From CAJWOS01 sp964502005 (GTDB taxonomy: Bacteria; Myxococcota_A; UBA796; UBA2385), in NCBI GenBank assembly GCA_964502005.1, contig CAZCUX010000033.1, forward strand, positions 1 to 64,000: DNA of 64,000 nt. Direction: 5' to 3'. Position numbers and translations under genes: made by a program. The stretch's first letter is position 1. Every line of letters begins with the position of its first letter. This document shows, one piece after another, positions 9,120-18,726 of this stretch. Below the pieces are notes generated by a model. The model saw only the letters and a program-made list of their open reading frames with translations, searched no databases and was not told the DNA's origin.

Positions 9120-12100
9120 TCAGGGGACGACGCAGGCCGATTCGATGGGCATTGACAGGCCCCACCCGTCGGTGCACGCGGCGTCGCATAGCTTGAGCTC
9201 GTCGGCTTCGCAGGCGCGGTCGCCCCAGATGGGGTACGCCGGCTCGCGATTGCGCGTGATGTTCGCGATGTCGCTGGCGGAGCAGTCGCAGCCCGGCAAG
9301 TGGTCGGTGCGTCCGCCTGCGGTTGCCAAGAAGCGGGCGGTGAAGTTGACCATGAATGCGTCCGCGTCGAACACCCGGAAGGATTGCGCATTGTAGATGC
9401 CGTGTTGTCCACCGGGTCGCAGCACAGGCAACCGGAAGGCGTCGGCGGTACCATCGCCGCGGGGGGAGTCGAGCCGGAGGCCGCCTTCGGGGGGATGTGG
9501 TACGCCGAAGAATACCTCCTGCCCTTCGTATTCCTCGGGGCAGTTGTTTTCGCCGATGATTGCAGACCAGTCGGAGTCGCCGCACGACCACGCCGCGGTG
9601 CCGTCGCTCACGTTGTCTACGTCGTAGACGACCTCTTGTACAATTTCGTTGTCCGGGAAGCGCACGAAGCTGTGGTCGCCTTCGAGTGCGTAGGTTGCCA
9701 CGAGGAAGTCGTCGGGGCTCATTCCGAGCCGGGGGTCGGTGGCGTACAGCGCGCGCCAGCCGACCTCGGGGCCGTAGTTGGCGTCGTCGCGGGCCCAGGA
9801 GCCGAGGAGGCCGGCCGAGCGAGCCAGCGCGGCGCCCGTGTCGGGGGGGACTTGCTTGTCGCCTGCGGTGGGCATCACCAATACGCGCGTGTTGCCGCCG
9901 CTTGTGTAGGGGTCGTAGGATACGTCCAGGGGCTCTTCGCGAATGTGTACGGCCCATGCGCCGGGGTCCGCGGGGTCGATGGCGTGCTGCGCGATGCCGA
10001 CGAAGCGCCGCAGGTCGGGGTGGTTTCGCGCGAAGCCGAGCCCTTCTTCGAGGACGGTGAGGGGGCTCCCGGCGGCCCAGGTCACGCCCTGAAACGTGAC
10101 GTCCTGCTGGAAGGTGTCGACGACGGCCTTTGTGTCGCCGGTTTGGCTATCGGAAATCGTGAGCCGGATGCGGTCGGCAATCCATACGTCCGCGGGCGCA
10201 GTTGTATTGGTTTGTGCGTCGCTCATGCCCAATGCTGCGCGCTTTTCGATGGCATCGTATGCGTCGGCGGGAACCGAGATACGGAAGCGACCGCGCGGGC
10301 CGATGGTGCCCGTACGTTGCTCGCCATTGTCGAGGTTTTCCAACAGGAGCCGGTCGCCGGCCTGGATGCCGGTCACCGCGCCGAACTCGCGCACTGTGAA
10401 GCGCGCTTGGTCGTGTCCGAACAGCGCCAAGCGAAGGGTGCCGCCGGTGTAAGGGCCGGCGTGGCTGCCTTCGCCGCTCATGCAGTCGTGGTCGCTGGTT
10501 TCGCCAGCGGGGACAGGCACGTCATGGGCATCGGTGGGCAGGCAGCCGGCGACAAAAGGCCCAATCATCGGCAATACGACCGAATCGGGCACCCCCGCTT
10601 CTTTGGAGCGCACGCTGATATTGGTGAGCCCTGCGCCACCTGCGTTGGGGGACACTGCGTCCAGCGATGGTTCTGCGCCGGCGAGCAGCCCGGACACGAT
10701 GCCGCCAAGCGAGATGCCCCACATGCCGAGGGTTGCGTGAGGTCCACCAATGTCGACGACGCCATCGCCGTCGAGGTCGCCGAGGAGGCTCCCGTCGTTG
10801 GCGCGGGTTTCGCCGTCCATATGTCGCAACATACGCACGAATTGCATATGCTCCAGGGCGGTCTGCCGCAACATATCGCGGGTATGGAACACATCGGCGG
10901 TCCACATATCCGCGCCAGGGTCCGGCAATCCGTCGTTGTTCAGGTCGCGGTCCCGTCCCAATGCAATGATGGTTTTGAGCTCCTCTACGCCATATTGGGC
11001 GAACTGTGGCCCCGCGAATGCGAGGGTGCTGGCCGCTGCGGGGTCTTCGAGCCACCGATTGAGGCCGTGCCCATAAAAGTCGAGTGCGCAGGCGGCTTGT
11101 CCCATTGCGGTATGGCGGCCCATATGGAGGGACATTTCCGCGCGGTTGCTTCCGTAACCATGTCCATACAACACAACGTTGAATGGTTTGCAAAATGCTT
11201 CGCCCTCTGGGTTTCCTGGCGTACAAGAACCGTCTGTGCGTTCGACGGGCAGCGCGCACCAAAACGTGACCTCGGTTGTGCCGGCTTCGGCCGTACCTTC
11301 GGCGCGGTTGAGCACCCAGGTTTCGTCGCTGGTGGCGTCGTATGCGGGCGTCGAATCGCCGTCTTTGTCGACGAGCAGGTCCGGTGCTTCGAACGTACCG
11401 AAAAAGAGCGCGCCAATCGTCGCGAGGTCGGCTTCAATTGCGCATCGGTTGGGTTCCCACTCTTCAAGACCCTTCGACCACAACCATGCGAATGAACCCG
11501 CTACACATGCGCCCGGCAACAAGACGTCGTCGCGTACGCTATCGTCGATGTCTGCTCCGACGACATCTGCCAGCTCGCCGCGTGTCCATGGGCGAAAGCC
11601 TTGCACTGGCCATTGCGCGGCCATCCAATCGAAGGCGCCGTGGCCATACAAGCCCTTGCGAAGCTCTTGGAGGTCGCCGGTGACGGTAGCGGTCGTGAAT
11701 GTCCAGGCGAAGGCGATTTGGTCGACGGACAGCGAAAAGCGGTCGAGGTACGGCTCGATGGCCATGAGGTCGGCTTGCTGGTCTCGCGCATGGATTGCAG
11801 AAAACGGCGAAACGACCGCGCGACCTTCCGGGTCGGTCAGCCTGTCTGTGAGTACGACGGCGTAGGTGCAGGCTTGTTCGAGGGGCCACAAGGGCCGCAG
11901 AATCAGCGTGTTGGACCCCCGGTCATAAAAGGTCATCAGGTTGTCGGCGACACATTGGTCGTGGGCAATGGAGTTATACGGGAGTCCATCGCATACGTTT
12001 GGATCGATAAAGTTGGCGACATCGAGGATTCCGTCAAGGTCGATGTCTTCCCCTTCATCGAGGACGCCGTTTTGGTTGGTGTCTTCGTTGCGTTGTTCAA

Positions 12101-12722
12101 ATACAAACGTGCGGTCTTCGGCATGTTCGTCAAACAAAAAGAGGGGATTCTGGTCCTCCTTGACAACATATCCGGCGGGTGCGCTTGGGTCTTCAATGCG
12201 CTTGCCACGGCCAAAGTTGACCGCCGGGAACCGGCCGCTGCCGATGTCGAGTCCCACAGCCTCGCCATACCGTTTGCACGCAGGGTCCACGTTGACGAGC
12301 AACACCGCGTCGTCGCGAAAGTCGTGATTTTCGTTGTGTCGCCGGTAGAGGTCGGCGACATCGAGCGGGGCGTCAAACGACACCGTAATGGGCGCGGTGG
12401 TGCCGAACCCGTCCAGCTCGTTGAAAATCGCCCGCGTGCTCCGCTCGAGGGCCGTGGGGGCTTCGAGGCTAATGTTCAAGCGGCGACCGGTGGGGCTGGT
12501 GGGGTCGCGGCGTGTGGCGGCATCGTTGGGCAGCGGAATCTCGGGCAGCGGCAAAGCGAGGGCGTCCCACAAAACGGTCGGCCCGCCGGTTTGCCGAGTG
12601 TTGGCCCAGCCTTCCGCGCGGGGACCGCTCGGATTGCAGCCAATACTGCACAGAATCCACAGGAGACGTGGGTGTTTCGCCGCGACAGTCGATAGGTTGG
12701 ATTGGTGCCGCATGGTTACCAT
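9120..12722 (-). CDS. Large alpha/beta-hydrolase-like lipoprotein
   Basis: This 1200-residue protein begins with a hydrophobic signal ending in a lipobox-like SIGC near residue 29, so it is probably lipid-anchored in the outer membrane. Calcium-loop (dockerin/EF-like) repeats rich in Asp and Asn occur near 212-235 (DTNQNGVLDEGEDIDLDGI) and again near 600 (RDLNNDGLPDPG). A hydrolase core is suggested by VVLYGHGYGSN (~510-520, oxyanion region), the nucleophile-elbow motif WGISLGG (~677) and EGDHSF (~1017, possible catalytic His). The substrate is unknown. The start at 12722 overlaps the stop of the barrel gene upstream by 7 bp; a second ATG three codons downstream is equally possible. The two genes form an operon. 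Such multidomain lipoproteins are common in Myxococcota. Confidence 0.8.
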   Translation of the reverse strand: MVTMRHQSNLSTVAAKHPRLLWILCSIGCNPSGPRAEGWANTRQTGGPTVLWDALALPLPEIPLPNDAATRRDPTSPTGRRLNISLEAPTALERSTRAIFNELDGFGTTAPITVSFDAPLDVADLYRRHNENHDFRDDAVLLVNVDPACKRYGEAVGLDIGSGRFPAVNFGRGKRIEDPSAPAGYVVKEDQNPLFLFDEHAEDRTFVFEQRNEDTNQNGVLDEGEDIDLDGILDVANFIDPNVCDGLPYNSIAHDQCVADNLMTFYDRGSNTLILRPLWPLEQACTYAVVLTDRLTDPEGRAVVSPFSAIHARDQQADLMAIEPYLDRFSLSVDQIAFAWTFTTATVTGDLQELRKGLYGHGAFDWMAAQWPVQGFRPWTRGELADVVGADIDDSVRDDVLLPGACVAGSFAWLWSKGLEEWEPNRCAIEADLATIGALFFGTFEAPDLLVDKDGDSTPAYDATSDETWVLNRAEGTAEAGTTEVTFWCALPVERTDGSCTPGNPEGEAFCKPFNVVLYGHGYGSNRAEMSLHMGRHTAMGQAACALDFYGHGLNRWLEDPAAASTLAFAGPQFAQYGVEELKTIIALGRDRDLNNDGLPDPGADMWTADVFHTRDMLRQTALEHMQFVRMLRHMDGETRANDGSLLGDLDGDGVVDIGGPHATLGMWGISLGGIVSGLLAGAEPSLDAVSPNAGGAGLTNISVRSKEAGVPDSVVLPMIGPFVAGCLPTDAHDVPVPAGETSDHDCMSGEGSHAGPYTGGTLRLALFGHDQARFTVREFGAVTGIQAGDRLLLENLDNGEQRTGTIGPRGRFRISVPADAYDAIEKRAALGMSDAQTNTTAPADVWIADRIRLTISDSQTGDTKAVVDTFQQDVTFQGVTWAAGSPLTVLEEGLGFARNHPDLRRFVGIAQHAIDPADPGAWAVHIREEPLDVSYDPYTSGGNTRVLVMPTAGDKQVPPDTGAALARSAGLLGSWARDDANYGPEVGWRALYATDPRLGMSPDDFLVATYALEGDHSFVRFPDNEIVQEVVYDVDNVSDGTAAWSCGDSDWSAIIGENNCPEEYEGQEVFFGVPHPPEGGLRLDSPRGDGTADAFRLPVLRPGGQHGIYNAQSFRVFDADAFMVNFTARFLATAGGRTDHLPGCDCSASDIANITRNREPAYPIWGDRACEADELKLCDAACTDGWGLSMPIESACVVP

Positions 12723-14278
12723 CGCAAGTCAAGGCCGCCGCGAACCAATGCGGGCGTGCCAAGGTTGAGTTCGGAGAGCGCGCTGCCAGGGCGTAAAATC
12801 GCCCCTTCGATGCCAACGGTAGCCGAGGTTTGTCCGGGGAGCAGGGCCGTCCACGCGAGCCCCAGGTCGAATTCGTGGCCGAGGCCGCGGTTGTCGGGGT
12901 CGCCGTCTCCGAATGTGCGGTTGTAGCCGCCATTGAGCGCGGTGTGATAGACGTCGACGACATCGCCCGCACCACGCGCAGCGAGCCAACCTACGCGCAC
13001 ATCGAGGGTGTCGACGGGGCGCCAACGCACTACCGGATTGAGGGCCATTGCGTTGGAAAACGCGCCGGGCGAGATGGTGTGGCGCACGCCTTCGGGGATG
13101 ACGGCCAACAAGGCGGGGTCTGCGACGCGGTCGGCGGTGCGCGCGGTCACCAGTGGCATCACATGCTCGAACAACAGCATGCCGACGTTGTAGTCGGTGT
13201 GGAACGAAAATGTGCGCGCGACGGCATCTCGTGGGTCGTTGTCGCCCGATGCGTACAAGAAATCCAAGCGGGTGGACAAGCGTTGTGGGTCGTGGTCGGT
13301 GCGGACGCGGAAGATGCCGCCGACGCTGCGGACCTCCGCGGGCGCGTCCCAGGCCTCGGGAACTTGCAGGCGCGTCGTCTCGCCTTGGATCCAGACGAAC
13401 TCGCCCTCGATGCCGACGTGGTGCGCGTTTTCGGGGTTTGTTAGCTCGACTTTTGCCCACACATCCACCGGCAAAACCCGCGTGGTCCAGGTTGGCGGCG
13501 CGGATTCACCCAAAGGCACGGGTGCGTCGCCATCTTGCTGCCAGCGGCGCACGACGAGGCCCCCCATTTCTGCCCGGCGCAGCCGCCAGCGGAGCCCACC
13601 CACGAGGGCGATGGCGTTGTCGCCGTTTTTGCGTTGTGCTTGGTCGTCGCGCACGACGCGGTCGAATGCGACGAGCGCCCCCAAGCCACGTTTGGCGCCT
13701 GCATCGGCGTCGGGGCGCCAGGGCGTCGCCGAGAGGGCGACGCGGTCTACGACGCTGCCGGTCCACGCGTCGCCGAAGTCTTGCCCTCCGAATGCGTCGT
13801 CGCCGAGATTGCTGGCGAATCCTCCGTCGTTGGCCAACATTCCCGTGCCCCACGGAAAGCTGGTGCGTCCCACGCGCGCTTGGAAGCGGGGGCCGAGGTA
13901 TGCGCCTTGGGCTTCGCGTACCAAAACGGCCGTTTCTAGGTCGCCGTACCGCGCGAAGGGGGAGGCACGGTCGGTGGCTTGGAGGCCAAGCTCGGTGGTG
14001 TCGCCCATCCAGCCGCCATTTACAGCTTCGATTCCGAGGCGGAGGCTCCAGGGCGCGGGGGTCCACGCCGCGCGGCTGACGAGGCGGCCGCTGGTCCACG
14101 ACGAGACATCTGCGGCTGTCCCTTGCTCATCGACGGCGGCCAGGTGCAACGAATCCTGCCGCACCCGCAAGGTGCCGGTTACATCCCATGTTTCGGCGCG
14201 TGGTGCGCGTTCGGGCGTTTCTGCGCCCGGATTGGGGGCGGCAGCGGCGGTGAACAACAATAGAGCGAGGAGCCACAT
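12716..14278 (-). CDS. Outer-membrane beta-barrel protein
   Basis: This 520-residue protein starts with a cleavable signal peptide (MWLLALLLFTAAAA). It then alternates short polar/hydrophobic strands with turns rich in Gly, Asp and Pro, and it ends in LDLRW, the aromatic C-terminus typical of BamA-inserted barrels. The overall pattern, including a DYNVGMLLFEHVMP segment near 305-320, resembles porin-like barrels of the TIGR04551 kind found in deltaproteobacteria; the family name is from memory and unverified. AGGA lies five bases before the ATG. It is the first gene of an operon with the giant lipoprotein at 9120-12722, so the two may work together at the outer membrane, for example in uptake or export of a substrate processed by the lipoprotein. 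Confidence 0.75.
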   Translation of the reverse strand: MWLLALLLFTAAAAPNPGAETPERAPRAETWDVTGTLRVRQDSLHLAAVDEQGTAADVSSWTSGRLVSRAAWTPAPWSLRLGIEAVNGGWMGDTTELGLQATDRASPFARYGDLETAVLVREAQGAYLGPRFQARVGRTSFPWGTGMLANDGGFASNLGDDAFGGQDFGDAWTGSVVDRVALSATPWRPDADAGAKRGLGALVAFDRVVRDDQAQRKNGDNAIALVGGLRWRLRRAEMGGLVVRRWQQDGDAPVPLGESAPPTWTTRVLPVDVWAKVELTNPENAHHVGIEGEFVWIQGETTRLQVPEAWDAPAEVRSVGGIFRVRTDHDPQRLSTRLDFLYASGDNDPRDAVARTFSFHTDYNVGMLLFEHVMPLVTARTADRVADPALLAVIPEGVRHTISPGAFSNAMALNPVVRWRPVDTLDVRVGWLAARGAGDVVDVYHTALNGGYNRTFGDGDPDNRGLGHEFDLGLAWTALLPGQTSATVGIEGAILRPGSALSELNLGTPALVRGGLDLRW

Positions 14279-14819
14279 CGGATTCCTGGGGTACTATCGG
14301 GCCGTGGTGAGTTATAACGAATGTTCGGTATTCCGCTGTGGCCGGCTTGTCCATGGGTGCGAAGCCCATTTGCGGTCCTTGCGGCAGCGCTGGACGAGAC
14401 CCCTCGCGGGCTGTATCTGCTCGATTTTCCCGCGTCTCATGGGGGACTGGGTGTGCCTCGGCGACGAATGCGCCTTTTGGGGCCAGCACGCGGGGTTTTC
14501 GGTGGGTACGCCCTGCCTGCTTCTCGCCCCCCGTGTTTCGCCCACGCTACCAGCGCGAACCTTCTGCATCCGCCGGGCGACTGCGTGGTTTGCGGAAAAC
14601 GCACGGCACCGCGCTATCGTGGACACCTGCCGGCCGGTGGGCGCTACGCCGATACCGTCGCTTCACGGGGACAGGGTAGATTTTCGTATAAGACAAAAGC
14701 AAAGCGCTTATGGGACTATTTCTCTATCTATGGGGAAACAACTGCGTTGTTATTGGCTTATATACGGGATTACGGCAAACCATTCGGGGCGAATGCCTTG
14801 ACTGCGCCCGGAGAGACCG
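14279..14819. other. Divergent intergenic region without a recognised gene
   Basis: This 541-bp stretch separates the divergent barrel operon and the nitric oxide synthase gene and must carry both promoters. Several frames are open here, but their translations are Arg/Pro-rich shadows with no ribosome binding site. I see no palindromic operator or clear promoter pair. Confidence 0.5.
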
Positions 14820-17800
14820 ATGTCGCGTTATTTTTTTGGACCAGAGCGCCATCCCGTTGGTCTGGCGCTGCTTTCGAGCGGGTACCATTGCGCATCGCTC
14901 CGCTCGCTGGGGCATTCACCTCCGTCGAGGAATCCTTCGCACGGCGACCAAGTGGTCCTTTTTGTGTCTTATGCCGATGCCGCTTCTTTTGAAGGGCTGG
15001 CAGACGTCGCAGCGCGGGAATTGCAGCACGCCACGGTGCTCACCGTTGTGCCGGATATCTCCCAGGACCGCCCCCTCGGGCAAGCCCTCGCGCGGGCGTG
15101 CGCGGCGGTGGGCGGTGCCGTGCTGCGGTACGCGCCGACCGCCGAAAGTTTGTTTTTGGCATGGGATAGCATTCGCGAAACCCGCGCTTTATCGTTGCCC
15201 CTCCCGCACCGGGCACTTCGATTCGTGGCCGCGGCAGACATTGCAGCAGCCGTGAAGGCCCATTGGACCGCGCCCGTAGCGAAGGGGCAGATTGTCGGGC
15301 CTTCGGAGTGGGACGGAGACGGCTTGGCTGTATTGCTTGAAACGATGCTCCATGACGTGCTTCAGCCGGATTCGTTTTTGCGTGCGCGCCTCCATGCCCT
15401 GGACCTCAACCAAGACGGTAAGGTGACCACGGCAGAGCTCCACGCGTTTCTTCAAAAGGTCGGTCAAGCCGACGGGGAGGAGTCCCCGTGGATAGATGGC
15501 CTCCCACCCGGGGAGGCCGGCATTGTGTCGCTCGAGCGGTTTCGCGCGGGATTTGATGTTTTGTTAGAGACGGCGCTTGACCGCGAAGCCCGCGATGTCT
15601 TCTTTCACCGCGATTTGCCCCACTTTGCGCGCGACCGCTGGGCGGCGGCAGGCGTTCCTTTGTCGTATACATCGGCGGTGGTGGAGCATCTGTACTATCC
15701 CGCGCCGGTCGAAGCGGTGGCATTTCAAGGGGAAACGCACATACGGTCGGTGTTACAGGCGCGCATCGTCGAGTTGGTGGACTTGTTTGTCTTGCCAGGT
15801 CGCGGATTGCTTTCCCGGCGCACGGCGCGCTTTGGTGACGGTCTTCCCCTTGGTTCGTCGTCTTTTTGGCCCAATGGCGACCCCTGCCTTGACGAAGTCG
15901 CGACGTTTTCCCAGCTTACGACCCTCGAAGGTCGCGTCTTTGACATTCGGCGGTCTGCGCGCGGCGTGCGCGCGGCGTGGCGGGATGCCCAACCAACGGA
16001 ACGAATCCGATTCGGCGAGGGGGACCAAGAACGGGAGCTCGCGCTGGAAGACGGCCGGCTCGTAGGGATGTCGTGCCGTGGTCGGTGGGCGGGAATGGGC
16101 GACACGATGGTCGACCTGCTGGCGCGCCGTCGCTTGCGCGCGTGGGAGCGGGCGTTGTTTTGCGAGATGGGTGCCATTCATATCGCCCATGCCCAGCCCG
16201 TTATCGACCCCAAGGAGATGATTTGCCATTGTGTTGGGGTAAACCGCGCTACTTTGGTGGCGGCTGCCGAGCGCGGCGCCAAGACGGTCGCGGCGATTTG
16301 CGCGAAAACACGCGCAACAAGCGTTTGTGGCGGCTGTATTCCGCTCGTGGAAGAGTTGCTTGGTTCTCCGCGTATGGGCTATGCAGAGTTGGTGTCGACG
16401 GATCGGCGGTCGCCGAATATCGTGACGCTGACGCTGCGTCCGATAGAGAGCGCGCCGATGCCGTCCAAGGCAGGGCAACATATTGTGGTGCAGGCATATA
16501 TTGGTTCGCGTTGGGTTACCCGCGCGTATACGCTCACCAGTCGCGCGAACACGGAAGCTCCGTATGAAATCACGGTCAAGCGGGAAGCGTTGGGTGTGTT
16601 CTCGCGGTTCCTCGCCGACCGCGCAAGCCCGCAGACGTTGTTTCGGTGCTCGCAGCCCACGGGGGATGTCTTCGTTGATGAACAGGACCAGGGGCCGATT
16701 TTCGTGTTTGCAGGCGGGATTGGGATTACCCCTGGCATCGCGATTTCGCGCACGTTGGCGGATGAGGCGTCGCGCGGCGTGTCGCGTCGGCGGCTGCATG
16801 TCGATTGGTCGGTACGCAAGGCGACGGACCTTGTCTTTGCGGTAGAGTTGGATGCGCTCGCCGCAGCCTACCCTTCGATTTCGTGGACTCGCCGTGTCAC
16901 GTCGACGGAGAAGCGGCTGGATGCCGCCACGATTGCGGCAGAGTACCCATATGTTGCGGGTGCGGTCGCGTTGGTTTGTGGACCGGACGCGTATGCGTCC
17001 GACGTGCGGCGCGCGTTGTGTGACCACGGTTGGCCGGAAGCGCAGGTTCGGGTCGAAGTGTTTACATCCAACATCGACAACGACGGCAATGCGCAGCCCG
17101 TCAGGCCTTCCGGGGAGGCAAAAGAATCGACGCTGCCGCCCGTGCACTCGTCCTCCTTCTATTTGGACCTCCGGGAAGACAAACCAATATTGTTTGAGGC
17201 AGAGAGCTTTCTCGGGCAGATGTACGCCGAACTGGGCGTTTCTGGCGCGCTTGGGCCGCGTATGGAAGAAGTGCGGGAGGAGGTTGCGCGCACGGGTACG
17301 TGGACCCACACCTCCGATGAGTTGGCGTTTGGTGCGCGCCTTGCGTGGCGCAATGCAACACGTTGCGTCGGTCGCTTCTTTTGGAAACATTTGGTGGTGC
17401 GCGATATGCGTCACCTGGTCAACGAAGAGGACATCTTTCAGGCATTGGTCGACCACCTGCGCGTCGCGACCAATGGCGGCGACCTCGTCTCGACGATTAC
17501 GGTCTTCCGGACGGGCGCGCCCGACATTCGTTTGTACAACACGCAACTGTTGCGGTATGCGGGGTATCGGCAGGCCGACGGCACGATTCTCGGCGACCCA
17601 GCAAATGTCGAGCTGACGGACCAAGCGCTCGCGCTCGGTTGGCGAGGCAAAGGAACACGTTTTGATATCTTGCCGTTGATGGTGCGGGTGGGGGACCGGC
17701 CCCCGCAGTGGTTTGAAATCCCCGACGATGCCATTTTGCGCGTGCCTATCGTGCATCCCGACTATGCTTGGTTTTCGGAGATGGAGTTGGAGTGGTACGC

Positions 17801-18320
17801 GCTGCCTGCGGTGTCGGAGATTGGCTTGGACTTGGGGGGGGTGGTGTATCGAAGCGCGCCGTTCAATGGCTTTTATATGTCGACGGAAATCGGCGCGCGC
17901 AACTTTTCCGATGCCAACCGGTACAACTTACTGCCAGAGGTGGCCCGCCGAATGGGGTTGAATATGGCGTCCTCCGCTGCCTTGTGGAAGGACCGGGCAA
18001 TGGTTGAGCTGAATACGGCTGTGTTGTACTCCTTCCAACAGAAGGGGGTGCGCATTTTGGACCACCACAGCGCCTGCGATTATTTTCTCCAGTTCGAGCG
18101 ACAAGAAAAGGCAGCGGGTCGGCCCGTATACGGGGATTGGTCGTGGCTCGTGCCGCCGATGTCTGGCTCCGCGTCGCCGTTGTGGTTGCGAAGTGACCTG
18201 CAAAACGTGGTGCAGAAGCCAATGTATGGCTACCAAAGTCACGCATGGAAAGAAGACGCGCCGCCCCCCGACCACGAAGGCCCAATTCCGCCGTGTCCCC
18301 ACATTCGGGGACGGCGTTGA
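14820..18320 (+). CDS. nos: Self-sufficient nitric oxide synthase with fused reductase
   Basis: This 1166-residue protein makes NO from L-arginine with built-in electron transfer. Modules in order: (1) residues ~1-180, a degenerate NmrA-like Rossmann domain whose Gly-rich nucleotide loop is replaced by FFGPERHPVG; (2) a canonical EF-hand loop at 195-206 (D195, N197, D199, G200, E206), suggesting calcium control; (3) a BFD-like [2Fe-2S] module with C469, C471, C503, C506; (4) an FNR-type FAD/NAD(P)H reductase (~520-745) with RAYTLTS and FAGGIGITPG; (5) the NOS oxygenase (~775-1166) with heme-thiolate C849 in WRNATRCVGR and substrate-binding E1023 in FNGFYMSTEIG. This order (Fe-S, reductase, then oxygenase) is that known for Sorangium NOS and opposite to animal enzymes. 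The ATG at 14820 is chosen because the Rossmann-like similarity begins right after it. Confidence 0.93.
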   Translation: MSRYFFGPERHPVGLALLSSGYHCASLRSLGHSPPSRNPSHGDQVVLFVSYADAASFEGLADVAARELQHATVLTVVPDISQDRPLGQALARACAAVGGAVLRYAPTAESLFLAWDSIRETRALSLPLPHRALRFVAAADIAAAVKAHWTAPVAKGQIVGPSEWDGDGLAVLLETMLHDVLQPDSFLRARLHALDLNQDGKVTTAELHAFLQKVGQADGEESPWIDGLPPGEAGIVSLERFRAGFDVLLETALDREARDVFFHRDLPHFARDRWAAAGVPLSYTSAVVEHLYYPAPVEAVAFQGETHIRSVLQARIVELVDLFVLPGRGLLSRRTARFGDGLPLGSSSFWPNGDPCLDEVATFSQLTTLEGRVFDIRRSARGVRAAWRDAQPTERIRFGEGDQERELALEDGRLVGMSCRGRWAGMGDTMVDLLARRRLRAWERALFCEMGAIHIAHAQPVIDPKEMICHCVGVNRATLVAAAERGAKTVAAICAKTRATSVCGGCIPLVEELLGSPRMGYAELVSTDRRSPNIVTLTLRPIESAPMPSKAGQHIVVQAYIGSRWVTRAYTLTSRANTEAPYEITVKREALGVFSRFLADRASPQTLFRCSQPTGDVFVDEQDQGPIFVFAGGIGITPGIAISRTLADEASRGVSRRRLHVDWSVRKATDLVFAVELDALAAAYPSISWTRRVTSTEKRLDAATIAAEYPYVAGAVALVCGPDAYASDVRRALCDHGWPEAQVRVEVFTSNIDNDGNAQPVRPSGEAKESTLPPVHSSSFYLDLREDKPILFEAESFLGQMYAELGVSGALGPRMEEVREEVARTGTWTHTSDELAFGARLAWRNATRCVGRFFWKHLVVRDMRHLVNEEDIFQALVDHLRVATNGGDLVSTITVFRTGAPDIRLYNTQLLRYAGYRQADGTILGDPANVELTDQALALGWRGKGTRFDILPLMVRVGDRPPQWFEIPDDAILRVPIVHPDYAWFSEMELEWYALPAVSEIGLDLGGVVYRSAPFNGFYMSTEIGARNFSDANRYNLLPEVARRMGLNMASSAALWKDRAMVELNTAVLYSFQQKGVRILDHHSACDYFLQFERQEKAAGRPVYGDWSWLVPPMSGSASPLWLRSDLQNVVQKPMYGYQSHAWKEDAPPPDHEGPIPPCPHIRGRR

Positions 18321-18433
18321 GCGCGTGGGGCGCATCCGTTCCCGTCACCGGCAAGCTCCCGTCGCGGCGCGAAGGACGTTAGCCATAGCACGCATCGGCG
18401 ACTTTGTGGGGCGTTGCGGGCGTGCAACAGGCC

Positions 18434-18490
18434 ATATAGAATTCTATATTGGGTGTTGTAGCGTGATGGAGGCATTATAGATTTCTATAT
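18434..18490. promoter_or_regulatory. Pair of AT-rich palindromes, candidate operator
   Basis: A perfect 16-bp palindrome, ATATAGAATTCTATAT (18434-18449), is followed 41 bp later by a one-mismatch copy, TTATAGATTTCTATAT (18475-18490). Centres are about four helical turns apart, as for a cooperatively bound dimeric repressor. The pair lies between two convergent genes, so it does not precede either annotated start; its target is unclear. The 18321-18726 gap holds no gene I can support. Confidence 0.45.
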
Positions 18491-18508
18491 TGCCATCTGC
18501 AGGCGTTC

Positions 18509-18540
18509 AAACCCCTACTTTTTATTCTGAGGAGGGGTTT
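18509..18540. terminator. Hairpin between convergent genes
   Basis: An 8-bp perfect stem (AAACCCCT at 18509-18516 with AGGGGTTT at 18533-18540) encloses a 16-nt AT-rich loop. It lies between the ends of the NOS gene and the convergent hydrolase gene, so it could terminate either transcript. There is no clear T-run after either arm, so the call is moderate. Confidence 0.4.
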
Positions 18541-18726
18541 GCAGCACTGTGAGGGGCCACGTTGCGTCTATGGGCGTCAATGGGAGGGGGATTCGCCGCC
18601 ATTGGGCGGTTGTCATCGCTCCACTTTGGCCTGCGCTCGAACGGCGGCGTAGAGAGCCCTCGTGGGCACGGTGATTTCGGAAGGTGGGGGGCGCGGGGGT
18701 AGGTTCCCCATGGGCCACGGGCGAGG

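Noticed and set aside
9300..11495. 731-codon plus-strand frame opposite the large lipoprotein
   Set aside because: Antisense shadow with no domain or start signal; the minus strand has signal peptide and hydrolase motifs.
15753..17756. 667-codon minus-strand frame inside the NOS gene
   Set aside because: Arg/His-rich shadow of a well-supported enzyme.
18438..18446. Restriction-type site meaning for the GAATTC centre of the palindrome
   Set aside because: The palindrome extends well beyond six bases and has a near copy, so a regulatory site is the better reading; a lone GAATTC is expected by chance.
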